Program-made: the position numbers and the translations under genes
In this document: in pieces, positions 27,086 through 38,826 of the stretch
Position numbering within the stretch: the stretch's first letter is position 1
Layout of the letters: each line of letters starts with the position of its first letter
Notes under the pieces: model-generated
Databases searched by the model: none
What the model saw: only the letters and a program-made list of their open reading frames with translations
What the model was told of the DNA's origin: nothing
Origin: Platerodrilus igneus
Lineage: Eukaryota; Arthropoda; Insecta; Coleoptera; Lycidae
NCBI GenBank assembly: GCA_036346225.1
Contig: JARFIW010000999.1
Span: 3,641,001-3,705,000 of the forward strand
Direction of reading: 5' to 3'
DNA length: 64,000 bases

Positions 27086-28608
27086 TGTCATTACAATACT
27101 ATAATATATACAATAAATAACATAAATAATAGACGCAGTGGAAGGTAATTGATGCTGAAATCAAACATTGTAACAGAGTTCTGCAAACAATATTTTTGAT
27201 AATTTAGTGTTTAGATGAAGGTTGCTTATCACTACATCGTTACGGCTATACTTATGGGAAGTTCTTATAGATTTGTCCAACATTTTGTAACGTATTTTTT
27301 CTAGTTACACTTCGTTCTTTAAAATAAAAATAAAACAGCTATAATTTAAAATATTTAATTTGTGAATTACCGTCCAACAGAAATTAATATATAAAATTCA
27401 TAATAACACATAGATTCTTTTACGTTTATGCTCTAAAGTTCGTTACTAAGCTCTGTCAAGTTGTCAATTGGCACTTCATTATCAGCGTTCGAACGGGCAA
27501 GTTGCTCTGCAGAATAAGTGGAGTCGAGATGGCCGTGTGTAAGCACGTGGCTTCTAACAAAGTTAGAAAAAAGTAAATAATTGATAAATTCTTGGTGTCT
27601 GGAGGTCGAGCCTAACAGCGGAAGCGTGAACATGATTTTCGATAAGCTTCGCTCCGAGCAGTTCAGTTGATCCGTACAGGCCTAAGAAGATAAAAGCCCC
27701 TTTTGACATCATTAATACATGCAATATCTCCGATAGTAACATAAAACAATTTCTTAAGGCAATATTTTAAAGCAAGAATATATGGTTACGTCCTATTTAA
27801 TATAAAATGCAGTAACGTAGAAGGTGATTTCACATGTGTTCCGTATATTTCAACTTTACCGATGAATAACATCAAATAAGGATATTATGGTTAGTTTTGT
27901 AATATAATCGTTGTATTCCAAACAACTTTGATGCTTATGAAAATTTCCGACAGCTGAGGTCAAGGTCCAGTATTTTTCGTTCAGAGCAGTTTCGTAGCAC
28001 GTGAGTGTTCTTTAGGATTTAATAACTTTGAACATACAGTAAATTACTATAAATTATCTAACATTAAATATTTGAGTAACGTAAAAAAAAATAGTTTTTG
28101 AGGAATCAGCGAATTAAATAATATGTCGATTGCTTGTCAGAATGTTTGCACATGTACGCAAATAGTATATTTAATAAAGTTGTGAATGACATCCTATGTC
28201 AGATATAAAAAACATAGATTCAGTTTTCCTATCTAGACGTCATATGCTGTCTTAATTTAATTTAAAATATGTTTAAAGATTTTGAGGTCATGAACTTGCA
28301 TTTTTCATCGACATATGAAATTTGCGTACTTATTGTTGAATAAAAATAAATTAGAATCATTACATTCTACAATGTCAGCACTTTGATAATTAAATTTTAT
28401 TGTGAAGATCAAGGAAGTACTTCATTGATTGAAAGAAATTCATGTATTATGAGTAACTTAGAAATTCTACGTCAATCTAATTAAATTTTATAGAAAAGAT
28501 CCATCCAGAGATCTTCTTAATTTTGAATGCAAAACTTCACTAGTCTATTTCTGTTCTAAAAAATTATTATGAGAAAATTTTATAAAGATACAAACTTAAA
28601 TATTGTAG

Positions 28609-28610
<2 letters not shown>
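27086..28610. other. AT-rich DNA without recognised gene
   Basis: The minus-strand frame 27433-27633 has no known domain. Nothing else supported. Confidence 0.35.

Positions 28611-28640
<30 letters not shown>
28611..28640. repeat. (TA)n microsatellite
   Basis: About 15 TA units. Neither flank carries the TTGCTGTGATA motif, so it may be an unoccupied tract. Confidence 0.9.
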
Positions 28641-28643
<3 letters not shown>

Positions 28644-29834
28644 GAAATTTATCCAAATAGAATCTATTTTGTTTTTGAATGACTTTTTATTATTTAAAAT
28701 TCAAAAATTGCAAGTCATTCCGGATTAGAAATTGTGTGTAATGAAAACAAATTCTCTCAGTATATATTTTAGAAGCCTAAATTCTATTATTTTATTTTTG
28801 GCAAATATTTTTGAGGACACAAATGGTGTCCATGATGTACTTTTGTTTGTTCACAGGTAAAGCCAAGACATCTGTATGACATCTGGTGTTTGAGGTCTTG
28901 GTAAGTATGTCCCAAAGAGTGAAATTCAGGTTTTATGGCTATGTTAGTGGTGTTAACATAAGGTTTCCGCATTCCCCTTATACAAGCACAGTTAAATTTT
29001 GTTGGTTATTGTATTAAAAAATACGGTGGCGCTCATTAAATATATTTCTGGTCTTTTATTCACCCATGACCCAAGCTCATGATCTACCCAGAGCTAACAC
29101 TCGACTAGCCGTTTATGTCTTAAGAGTTTTTCTTTATCTCAAGCCATTCTCCATCCAACTTTACCTTGGGCTTACATTATAAGAAGAAATTCTCGACCTT
29201 GTGATATCAGGTTAGAGTTTAGGAAATTTAAAGGTGTAAATTTTTTAGCTGATAGTCACGAGGATAAAGTTAATAATGTATAATAAAGATAGAATCAAAT
29301 TTAATATTCATTTCAATTTAGCTAAATATTGTCCCGTTATAAAAAAGCATGTGAAATGGAGTCTAATAAATAAGAGCAAGCTAGCCATTATTTAGAAAAA
29401 AAGATACAAAACGAAATAATTGCTCGACTTCAAAGACACCGTATTCTGGGCTGAATTCAAACATATTTCTGTGGTTTTTCAATATTGTACCTGTGCTTTA
29501 CATTAGAAAATTACCAAAATCTAAATATATCTTTATCAAACCGTTGTGAAGCCATATGTAGACCCGTCATTGATAAAAAAATAATAATATTTTTTTTAAA
29601 ATAAATAAACATAGTTCGAATTCGCCTCGATGGGTGGGGTAAATCATGAACGACACTTGAATATGCACGGTACTGTGATTTCGAATCCCCATATGTGTCA
29701 ACTCGAACAAGAATCGTTAAAAAAAATAAATATCTTTTATTCAGAATTAAATGGCGAGACTGTGAGGTAAAAAAACGACACGTGTTATATTATAAACCAG
29801 TTTAATGTAAAGCAAAATCTGCTTTCTTACATAA
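28641..29834. other. AT-rich DNA without recognised gene
   Basis: Short frames only (for example 28787-28972 minus). I looked for the missing upstream RT of the Penelope-like fragment here and did not find it. Confidence 0.35.
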
Positions 29835-30554
29835 CTAACTTTTTGGATTAATAGGAATTTTAATTCAAACGTGCCAAAACAATACAAAATAAACGTTGTA
29901 GAAAACCTAACTGATAGAGCAATAAAATTAAAACATAATAAGCACAGAAAGAAAAACATAAAACTCATTAAAACTACGCTTAAAAATAACGATTATCCTG
30001 AATCTTTTTATAAACCAATTATTAAAGAAAAAATCCACAAAATCAATAACAACGGAACTAATAATAAAAACCAACTAATGGAACACAAGATAGCAATCAC
30101 GTATAGCCCAGGACTTTCTGAAAAAATAAAAAAGTGCCTACATAAATACAACATTAAAATTTTACACAAACCTAACAATGTATTAAGTTATATGTTTACT
30201 AAGCTTCAGACACCAATAGAACATAAGAATAGGATCCACACAATATATAAAATTAATTGCACTGAATGCCCTAAAGTATACATTGGCAATACAAAACAAT
30301 ATATCCACAAGCGAATTTATGAACATAAATACACAATAAAAACGAACAATAAGAAAAGCACCGCACTTGTAACACACACAATAGAAAACCTCCACCAATT
30401 TGATTTTAATAATGTTAGTATTTTAGGAACAGACCAGAATGATAATAAAAGAAACATAACTTACACATACACAACACACAAACACACAAATGCCATCAAT
30501 TCAAAAACCGACCAAGACGACTTTATTAATATTTACCACAACCTTATTGCTTAA
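29835..30554 (+). pseudogene. Penelope-like element, C-terminal fragment with GIY-YIG endonuclease
   Basis: Open for 240 codons. The first ~110 residues, including the NVVENLTDRAIKL segment, correspond to the region after the RT palm in Penelope-like elements. Around residues 140-185 is the GIY-YIG nuclease: IYKIN, a CxxC pair (CTEC), VYIGNT, then a conserved Arg and EHK. In this enzyme family the nuclease nicks the target for reverse transcription. The RT catalytic part is missing upstream, so the copy is 5'-truncated. The frame itself is unbroken, which suggests fairly recent insertion. The C-terminal ~50 residues end with the usual hydrophobic IYHNLIA. It lies about 370 bases upstream of a family F copy. 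Confidence 0.85.
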
Positions 30555-30925
30555 ATATCCAATTATCACAAATAATGCAAGAATGATTGTAAATATACAT
30601 GTTATTTGTATGAATATTAGTTATCTAACCTTCATGGTCACTCCCACTTTACACTGTGATCACACTTACTATACTAGTTTCAAGCAATTTATTTATTACC
30701 TTGCTAATAATGTACACTTGAAAACATTTGACTTATGGTCAAACTTATATTTAAACAAGTATGTATAATACCATCCTAAAATTTATTATAATACTTTATA
30801 ATACTTGTGGTTTGTATAAATGTTTTATTAGTATTCTTAATTAACTTAGTTTTTACATACTATAAACTACATATTATTTTGATAACCAAAATCCAAGAAC
30901 TGCTGATTATTATTATAATATATAA
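30555..30925 (+). other. 3' flank of the Penelope-like fragment
   Basis: AT-rich. Possibly element 3' UTR, but no copy elsewhere in the window supports this, and the CGAAAATTTAGG motif of family G is not present. Confidence 0.35.
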
Positions 30926-33064
30926 AATACTCATATTTAGACCAGGGTAGAAAATTAATGGATTACATCAAATAATTTTAATCACCGTGTATAAGGAAGT
31001 TTATTAGATAATACGCTTTATTAAAAACCCGTGGAGAATAAAAATTCATTCGTTTTAGTAAAAATAAGAGATTAAAATTATTTACAAGACACTTCATATA
31101 AAAATAAGCAGTTTTAAAATGCTCAACGTGTAATTTAAATATTCCAAAGTAAAGAATCAAATGGAAATTACGTGCAAGATTTATATGAATTGATTCAAGT
31201 TTGGGCAACGAGTATTAAACGAAACGTACAGATAATAATTGAATATTTAATTAGGATTCACTAAAAATTAAAGAGTATTAATTTTAATTGAAGTTAATTG
31301 AACCGTTAGTAACAGATAATATCTATAGAAACTTGTAAAAACCCAAGATTATAATACCAGAAAATAAAGCTCTGAGAATTAATATTATTTTGAACACCTG
31401 CGTAGTTTAAATATCACATACGGCGTAAATTTTGTAGATAATTAATAGTTTCAAAGAATCTTGGAGAAACCGGGCTTAATATTCACGAGAATGTGCGATA
31501 CGGGGTTATTAAACCCAGATAACAGTCCACATGGACTAAAATATAATCGATAATAAAGAATATCAATTTGCACCAATACGAACAGGTTAGAAAAGGAAAG
31601 AGAAAATGCGTCAAGCAAAGACACATATAGTAAAAGGCGGGATTTAAGCAACGTCACGAGGGTCACAATTGGTTGAAAATAGGATGCAAATATCAGAGGT
31701 AGAAACAACAATTTCGGTATAAAAGTCAATTAGTTATTTCTCGGACATGCTTGCGTGCCGTGTGTTGAAATTTCTGAGATTTAAATGGGACGAGTGAAAA
31801 TTCGTAAAATCGACGCGCGAGCGACAGACTGGGAACATAGAATGAGGAATTCTTTAGAATTACCCGTTTTGAGGACAAAAGCGATGTGCCGGCTTTTGCT
31901 ATATATACCGAGATGAATATAAACAAGCTCTCTTAGACTTTTGACAATTCGATGCGTTAAAAGCTCTTACATCCGCGACTTGATTGAAGATGTTAAACAG
32001 TGCATTTTAGTTTGAGAAAATAATTTAAAATTTTGCTCGTATATTTTAGTGATTCAAAATAGTTGGTTATTTACGTGCTAACATGAATGTACTTCAGTGC
32101 ACTTAGATACAAGGTAATAAAATTTAGTATCACGGTACCAATTAGCAAAATTTACAACGACAAATGTATACACAAAAGTAGGCAGTTTTGGCGTATATTG
32201 GTGAAAGACGCATGAAGTTATTTGCTATTTTTCGGGGGTGTTAATAATTAAATGGTTCAAATACGTGTCTGGATCCACGAAACAAGGGTCAGATATACAC
32301 AGATGAATTCCGGAAAAGCCCAGAAACAACTTTAAATAAATGGTGATGGAGAAAATTTTAAAAGCGTTGAGAATTAGAAGCCGTAAATAAAATCCTGTTG
32401 GAATGGTGTGATTAACTAAAGGGACGATGTACTTTGAAGCTACGAGGACGGTGACCTTCAGGTAAATTATACTATTTTGTTTGACATTTTTGTGTGTGTT
32501 GAATAACTTTATAATTGATTTACTTTAAATGGACATTAGTGAAATTGTACGAACCATAAAATTTTAATTTTAAGATGAAATTTGCTTTTGAAGTAGAAAG
32601 GGTATTTAGTTTTGATGTTCGGTAATATGATGAAAATTTGGGTATGTCTTTGAGCTCAATTAGACGAACCTGGTTAATTAACGTAAAGGGTGGTAGATGC
32701 TCCTTTATACTCAGACTCCGGTCTGCTTATATTGTTATATTAATTAGTAGGCATCCAACAAGGACTTTAATTTTGGATGCACATTAAAATGATAATAAAA
32801 TTAATCTTGAAATTCTTTTAAAACTGAAATTTATGCTGAGTTTTAATTTTGAAATTTTAATGTATTCTGAATATTGATGTAAATAGAGTTAACGTTGATG
32901 TTTTGGTAGGAATGTGTTGTTTTTTATGAATGAGGAGGTTTATAACATTAGGTGAGCAGCCGAGGCGAAAAGAGGTTCACAGCCGTTTATGACGCCCAAT
33001 CTGTGGGACTAGAATTTTTTTGTTGAAAGGACCCAGTTTCCGCATTCAAAGGAGAAGATCACAG

Positions 33065-33067
<3 letters not shown>
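30926..33067 (+). mobile_element. family F noncoding repeat, copy C (full length)
   Basis: Starts with ACTCATATTTAGACCAGGGT and ends GAGAAGATCACAGCA against (TA)n, giving both family termini. TATA box at 31900-31907, followed by AACAAGCTCTCTTAG. Splice-donor-like CAG|GTAA at 32459-32465. The subterminal pair TTGGGCG/CTGTGA is present near 32970-33000. This is the clearest full-length member, at 2.14 kb. No conserved open frame. Confidence 0.8.

Positions 33068-33098
<31 letters not shown>
33068..33098. repeat. (TA)n microsatellite
   Basis: About 15 TA units joining family F copy C to the SINE tail. Confidence 0.95.
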
Positions 33099-33104
<6 letters not shown>

Positions 33105-33277
33105 GTTATTAAGATGAAATGAAAACCCAACTTTGTATTTAAAGTTGAATTACCATTTCAAATCGAACTAGTAATTGAAAACCACTAAAAGAACGGTTAC
33201 AGCAGGACTTGAACCTGCAACCTCTGATTTTCCGGATCAGTGCTCTAACCAATTGAGCTCTCTAGCCTAATTGTTTA
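33099..33277 (-). mobile_element. tRNA-derived SINE, copy 1
   Basis: On the minus strand: a tRNA-like head, a ~95 base body and a tail running CATCTTAATAACTATTAAT into (TA)n. The head (33195-33267, 73 nt) folds as a class I cloverleaf with 4 bp D stem, 5 bp anticodon stem, 5 bp T stem and a GGTTCAAGTCC B box. A second copy of the same sequence lies at 37747-37914 in the same orientation. Confidence 0.75.
33195..33267 (-). other. tRNA-like SINE head, probably not a working tRNA
   Basis: The 73 nt fit a cloverleaf exactly, but the acceptor stem pairs only 5 of 7 and the anticodon loop CCGGAAA has C instead of the invariant U33. The nominal anticodon GGA would mean serine, yet the long variable arm of serine tRNAs is missing. 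With the SINE copy elsewhere this argues for a retroposon promoter, not a tRNA gene. Confidence 0.65.
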
Positions 33278-33435
33278 GATGATGTTATACTTAATACTAC
33301 TGAAGCTTGGCTCTTGTTAACGATTTTCAATTACGTCTTGCATTTAAGGAAATTGAATCTAGTTATATACATAATTCATGCACTAATAACTTGATCATCC
33401 CATTTTTGCAACGTTCGGAATAATACAAACATGTA
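33278..33435. other. spacer between SINE and LINE tail
   Basis: Nothing recognised; probably host sequence between the two insertions. Confidence 0.35.

Positions 33436-33510
<75 letters not shown>
33436..33510 (-). repeat. (AAT)n tail of the CR1/L2-like LINE
   Basis: About 25 ATT units. On the minus strand it follows GGCAATAAAGACCTTT, the usual arrangement of an AT-rich trinucleotide tail at the 3' end of such LINEs. Confidence 0.85.
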
Positions 33511-33512
<2 letters not shown>

Positions 33513-33811
33513 AGGTCTTTATTGCCTTAAATTGATTTGTACAGTATATATATAAACTAAAGCAAATTATGAATAAGAAATAAATTTAAGGAACAATGGG
33601 CGAAGTTCATCTTAGTAGCAAAACTACTAGATGTTCTTCCACTTAACCCACATTCGCAATTGTAAAACTTAAAACAAGAAACAAAAAAATCAAAAATAAT
33701 GTATACAAAATAAAGAAAAGGAAAAAAAATTAAATTAATACAAAAAACACATTTCATATAAGTAATAGCTTATAGAGTTACAGTGCAAACTATAAAAACA
33801 AAAGATGCCTC

Positions 33812-34618
33812 TCAAAGAAGCTTTTGATACAGTAATTTTTTAAATCTTATAATGCCTACCGATTTAATTTCATCCACTATTGAATTATACAATTTTGTTA
33901 TATTGTACGTATACGAACGTTTAAATAGCTCAGTGTGGTGAAATGGAGGTGTCAACGTTCCCTTATGTCGAATATTGATATTATGAACGTCTGTTCGAAA
34001 GGTAATCTTATCATACAGATATTGTGGAGCCTTATTGATTATGATTGAATGAAATAGAGATGCAGCATGCAGGTTTCGTCTTGCAGACATGGTTAGCCAC
34101 TTAGATTCAGCTCTTTTACAACTAATTCGATCATACTTTCTCAAGCCATAAATCAACCTAATACAGGAGTTTTGCAATTTCTGAATTCTATTAATATCAA
34201 CAGATGTTAAGCACGGACCATATATTACATCTGCATAATCTACACAAGATAAAACCAATGACTTGCATAGAATTGTTTTTGTCGATGCACTTAGTATATC
34301 ACGATTATTAAACAAAACTTTCAAGTTGCCATACGCCACCTTTAAACGACTAGTTATATACTGAGTAAATCTTAAATTCGAGTCAATGGTTAATCCCAAT
34401 AGTTTAACAGTATCTATTTTTGGCAACAACTCTCCTTCAATAAATAGGTCTAAATTTTTTGAGGCAAAATGTCTATCACTTGCATTACCAAATATAACAA
34501 ACGCAGATTTACTTGAATTGAGTTTTAAACAATGATCGTTACAATATTTCACTATATACATTAAATCCAAGTTTATAGCGGCAGCAGCTTGTTTTATTTC
34601 ATCAACAAAGAAATGCAT
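33812..34618 (-). pseudogene. CR1/L2-like ORF2, C-terminal part
   Basis: 268 codons continuing the RT after motif C: a helix running INLDLMYIVKYCNDHCLKLN and the VNPxK-like segment replaced by NSSKSAFVIFG. These are followed by the thumb with KLLGLTIDSNLRF and a C-terminal domain ending in FKKLL. It overlaps the preceding frame by 25 bases; a frameshift just after YADDTVIY near 34615 separates them. Confidence 0.8.
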
Positions 34619-35673
34619 ATATATATTACAGTATCATCAGCATACATGTGCAATTGAGATGAAAGAAGAGAATATTCAACACAGTGAGTATACAATATGA
34701 ACAGCAAAGGTCCCAAAATTGAACCTTGCGGTACACCAGAGGCTAACATTCGAAAACGGGACGTTGCCTCTTCGACTCTAACAGCCTGTTTTCTAAAGCT
34801 CAGATAGTTTTTGATCAAATTACAGCTCTCAGGAAGCAAGCCAATATAGTGCATAATAGCAACAAGAATTACATGATTTACGGTGTCAAACGCTTTACTG
34901 AAGTCTAGTAGAACTAGACACGTTATTTTTTTATTATCGCAAGCCCGAATTATATCATCAGTAATGTTTAACATTGCTGTTGTACAACTGTGATTTGGCC
35001 TAAAACCTGACTGCATAAGTGGTAGTATATTATTAGTCTGTAAATATTCACGAAGTTGTATATCTAGGACTTTTTCTAAAATTTTTGAAAACGTGGGAAG
35101 AATGCTTATTGGCCTTAAATCTGACAAAGTTTTGGGACTGGAATTTTTTGGTATAGGCGTAACGTAAGCTATTTTCCATTTTTCCGGAACAATTGATTTT
35201 AGAATACACTGGTTTATTATATGGGTTATGTATGGAAGAAGAAAGGGAATGCAGAGTTTGATCGTTAGTATATTTATCCCATCCAAACCTGTTGAAGTAC
35301 TCTTTATGCTTTCTATTACGCGAAATATGTCATTCTCTGTGACGGTTTGAAAATTAAAAGATGATGCTGCTTTAGGATGAAAATTGTTTTCATAATATTT
35401 AATAACTTCACTATTTGGGCTTGTATTAGGTATTGAATCTAAGAAATGATTATTTATTGCTTCAACATCATTGAGATAATCAGGTAAGTTCTGCAATTTA
35501 CTAGTATTAAATATGTTACTTTTTATTTCAGACCAAAAACATTTGTTGCTAGCATTTGTAAGCTTTTGTTCCAAGTAATTTTTTTTCTGCTTCCTTATTG
35601 CAATATTCACTAAATTTCTAAGCTGCTTGTAATTGTTCCATGAATTTTTCCTTTGTCTTTTTAAACCGAGCAA
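34594..35673 (-). pseudogene. CR1/L2-like ORF2, reverse transcriptase
   Basis: About 350 codons. Visible RT blocks: PIPK and LRPISILPTFSKILEKV, SGFRPNHSC, motif A LLDFSKAFDTVNH (about 34885-34914), motif B GVPQGSILGPLLF (about 34703-34736) and motif C YADD (34634-34645). The catalytic aspartates are intact. Upstream the frame is continuous with WSEIK-type linker sequence. A separate frame at 35674-35800 holds the SPWLTADLR linker segment. Confidence 0.85.
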
Positions 35674-35966
35674 GTGCTAGATCTCGAATTTTCATCATCT
35701 GCCGCAGATCTGCAGTAAGCCACGGTGAATAGCATCTAGTAATTTTACGTTTCACAAATGGGGCATGCATATTTAGAAGAATCAGTATACTATTAGTTAG
35801 AAATCAACTTTGCTGTTGATATTGTTTAGGTCATAAATTACTCGCCATGGGATAGATTGTAAGTGTTGCTTAAAATCAGAGTAACTAAAATTTTGAAATC
35901 TCTGTACGTTTTATATGTGGGTTTATTGATTCTTGTTTGCGGAAAATTCAAGGTACAAAAACTAAT

Positions 35967-36587
35967 TCATGATCTGAGCCAAAAAGGTATAACTCCAGCT
36001 GAACTAACCTCTTCAGGCTTACTACATAGAATATAATCTATTAAGGTTAAGCTCTTATCTGTATATCTAGTAGGTTGATTTATAATTTGTTTTAACCCAA
36101 AAGTTTCTAAGGCGCTACAAACATATTTGGCTTCAATTGTATCCATTCGAAGCAAATCAACATTAGTATCACCAACGCAGTAAATAGAGTCAACTTGCAT
36201 GCTGATGTCTATGATCGAATTTTCAAGGCTATCAAAGAAGTGTTTGTAATTAACTAAGTGTGGATTGTACATAGTGCCAAAAGCAATTGCCTGTTGGTTT
36301 AGTTTAAATTTAATCCAGAGCTGCTCAATATCTGCACTTGAAGACCATATTACATAATTAATATACGATTTCACATAAATTGCTAAACCACCTCCGCGTT
36401 TAACTCTGTCTCTTCTTATAAGTGAGTATCCATTAATTGATATTGTATCTGATGCTATACAGTCGTTCAGCCAAGTTTCTGATACACCTACTATATCATA
36501 ATTATTAAGTAATACACAATCTCTAAACTCATTAAAATGTAGTAACAGTGATCTAATATTAAGGTGTGCTATACTAAAATTTTGCAT
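35967..36587 (-). pseudogene. CR1/L2-like ORF2, AP-type endonuclease
   Basis: 206 codons starting MQNFSIAHLNIRSL. The AP-endonuclease signature residues are present: Asn in HLNIRS, Glu in VSETWL, the RGGGLAIYVK block, then YNPH and GDTNVDL (the last differs from the common GDFN). The frame leaves the domain just before the SDH motif, which is found one frame over at about 35944-35975, so a single indel kills it. Confidence 0.85.
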
Positions 36588-37179
36588 CTGTAACTATGTG
36601 ATTAAGTTCGATATTTTTGAAATGTATATTTTAAACAAGAAAAGAAAATAGAGATAGATATGTGATCGTCATTACACCTGCTCCTAACCTGTTGTATAAT
36701 ATTTGGACTAATACTGGGAGAAAGAACATAAACTTAAATACACAAGTTTGGATTGGCAAATTCACTATAAGTTGGTTACTAACCATCATTCTTATTTACA
36801 AGTTGTAATTCAAATTGTATTGGGTTTCACATATTTAACATAATAACTTTGAAAATTAAATCAAACATACATATTTAAAAGACCATTAACCGCACAATCT
36901 TCATTGGATTACGACAATAACATTATAAATCCATATGGCTAGCAATACAAAATCTTTTGTTTTCTTTGAATGTATATATTCTACCATCATAAGTCCAAAC
37001 TTTATTCCTACCTAGTTTTTCTGGGCTTCCTTAAACAACATATACCTGGGTTTGGTTAGATCCTCAGTGATGGAGATTTCAGTACCTTTTAGTAATTTTT
37101 ATTATTAAAACCATTTGTTTACTTTTGTAACTTAGAAATTTGATTATTATGCTACGTTTTTTTCCAGATTCTAACCTTC

Positions 37180-37542
37180 CTAAACGATGACATCGCTCGA
37201 TCTCCGCCGCCGATATCTGCAGGCCCATTTTATCATTAAACAGCTGCAACACCACATTTTCGAGAACTTCATCTTTTTCTCCGTAATTCCAAAGATCCTA
37301 ACACAACTTCTACGATTATAACTTTCCAGGTCGTTTACTTTCTCTTTTAAAGCGATGTTTTCTTGTTGTAGTTCATTAATAAATTTCTTATGTTCCTGAA
37401 ATTTCCTGTCAATCGATTCAGAAATTTTCGTTGTGACCTTATCAGTCAATTGAGCGAGAAATCTTTCATCATTTATTAGGTCACTAATGGATTGTTTAAT
37501 TATAGCAACAATATCATTTACCTGTTCTCTCGTGAATGGCAT
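37180..37542 (-). pseudogene. CR1/L2-like ORF1, N-terminal fragment with coiled coil
   Basis: 120 codons. Residues 1-75 form a long amphipathic helix with heptad spacing. They are followed by LESYNRRSCVRIFGI, the start of the RRM-like module in ORF1 proteins of L1-, L2- and CR1-type elements (RNA chaperones that coat the transcript). The frame breaks soon after, so most of the RRM is lost. About 600 bases separate it from the endonuclease. Confidence 0.75.
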
Positions 37543-37560
37543 CTTGCAAGCACTAATTAA

Positions 37561-37746
37561 TACGATAACCGAAATTAATTTAACAGTTGTTTAATAAAAT
37601 TAATATAACTTATATGCAATACTAGGTTTAATAGATAACGGAGCGGTGTTTAACAACACGTTCACTCTACCACGTACATCACGCGAATTCTTATATTATT
37701 ATTAATAGAGAAGAATAATCCACATTTGGAATGCAAATGAATGCTT
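37561..37746. other. 5' flank of the LINE
   Basis: Possible 5' UTR or host sequence. Nothing specific seen. Confidence 0.35.
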
Positions 37747-37914
37747 AATATATATTAATAGTTATTAAGATGAAATGAAAACCCAACTTTGTATTTAAAG
37801 TTGAATTACCATTTCAAATCGAACTAGCAATTGAAAACCACTAAAGAACGGCTACAACAGGACTTGAACCTGCAACCTCTGATTTTCCGGATCAGTGCTC
37901 TAATCAGTGCTCAT
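37747..37914 (-). mobile_element. tRNA-derived SINE, copy 2 (head truncated)
   Basis: Matches 33099-33260 with few changes, but the 5' part of the tRNA-like head is replaced near 37905 by a repeat of AATCAGTGCTC followed by (TA)n. Same orientation as copy 1; the two bracket the LINE. Confidence 0.75.
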
Positions 37915-37926
37915 AATATATATATA

Positions 37927-37975
<49 letters not shown>
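37915..37975. repeat. (TA)n microsatellite
   Basis: About 29 TA units with one ATTA interruption. Confidence 0.95.
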
Positions 37976-37980
<5 letters not shown>

Positions 37981-38340
37981 CTCTTCTTTGTAGGTTTTAG
38001 GTCTGCTGGATTTAAATGAATACTCTTTTTTATGGCCTAAATTTTCGCATATATTTTTTTATGCTTGATCACAGGCTACAACTGTATTAACGCTTTATAA
38101 AGAATGAACAAAGATAAGAAAAACTTACAGTGAGGATGGTTGAAATTGACATCAGTGTTTGGAATAAAATAATGTTTTTTATAGAATAAATATTAATGTA
38201 AATAGTGAAAGTAAAATGACGGTGTCATTTTTGATAAACGTTTATTATTTGTTTTTAACGACAGTGTTGGTTTCTGAGTGTATGTGCATGTAGGTGTGTG
38301 TGTGTGCATGTGAGGGTGAATGTGTTAGTGTAATATTGTA

Positions 38341-38400
<60 letters not shown>

Positions 38401-38787
38401 GTAATAGTGATTTAATTGGAATATGTGTTATCAACAATTGAGTATATATAAATGTAAAATAAACAAAAAACAAAAAAGAAAGAAATAAAAAATGGTTGAG
38501 GGTGAAGGGTTTGATTATTATTGAAGGCATTTAATGTCTAAATTTTAATAAATATGAATATATTACGCTTAGGTTGTCAATGTCCGTTTTTTGTTGAAGT
38601 TGTTTGGACATTGACAACCTAAGCGTAATATATTCATATTTATTAAAATTTAGACATTAAATGCCTTCAATAATAATCAAACCCTTCACCCTCAACCATT
38701 TTTATTTCTTTCTTTTTGTTTTTGTTTATTTTACATTTATATATACTCAATTGTTGATAACACATATTCCAATTAAATCACTATTAC

Positions 38788-38826
<39 letters not shown>

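Larger units (their letters stand above)
33511..37560 (-). mobile_element. CR1/L2-like LINE, nearly complete, frameshifted
   Basis: Order on the minus strand: ORF1 with coiled coil, endonuclease, linker, RT, C-terminal domain, 3' UTR ending in (AAT)n. The span of ~4.0 kb is close to full length for the group. At least three frame breaks inactivate ORF2. The 5' edge is not sharply defined. Confidence 0.8.

Noticed and set aside
33195..33267. Functional tRNA-Ser(GGA) gene
   Set aside because: C at position 33, two acceptor mismatches, no long variable arm and a second SINE copy argue against a working tRNA.
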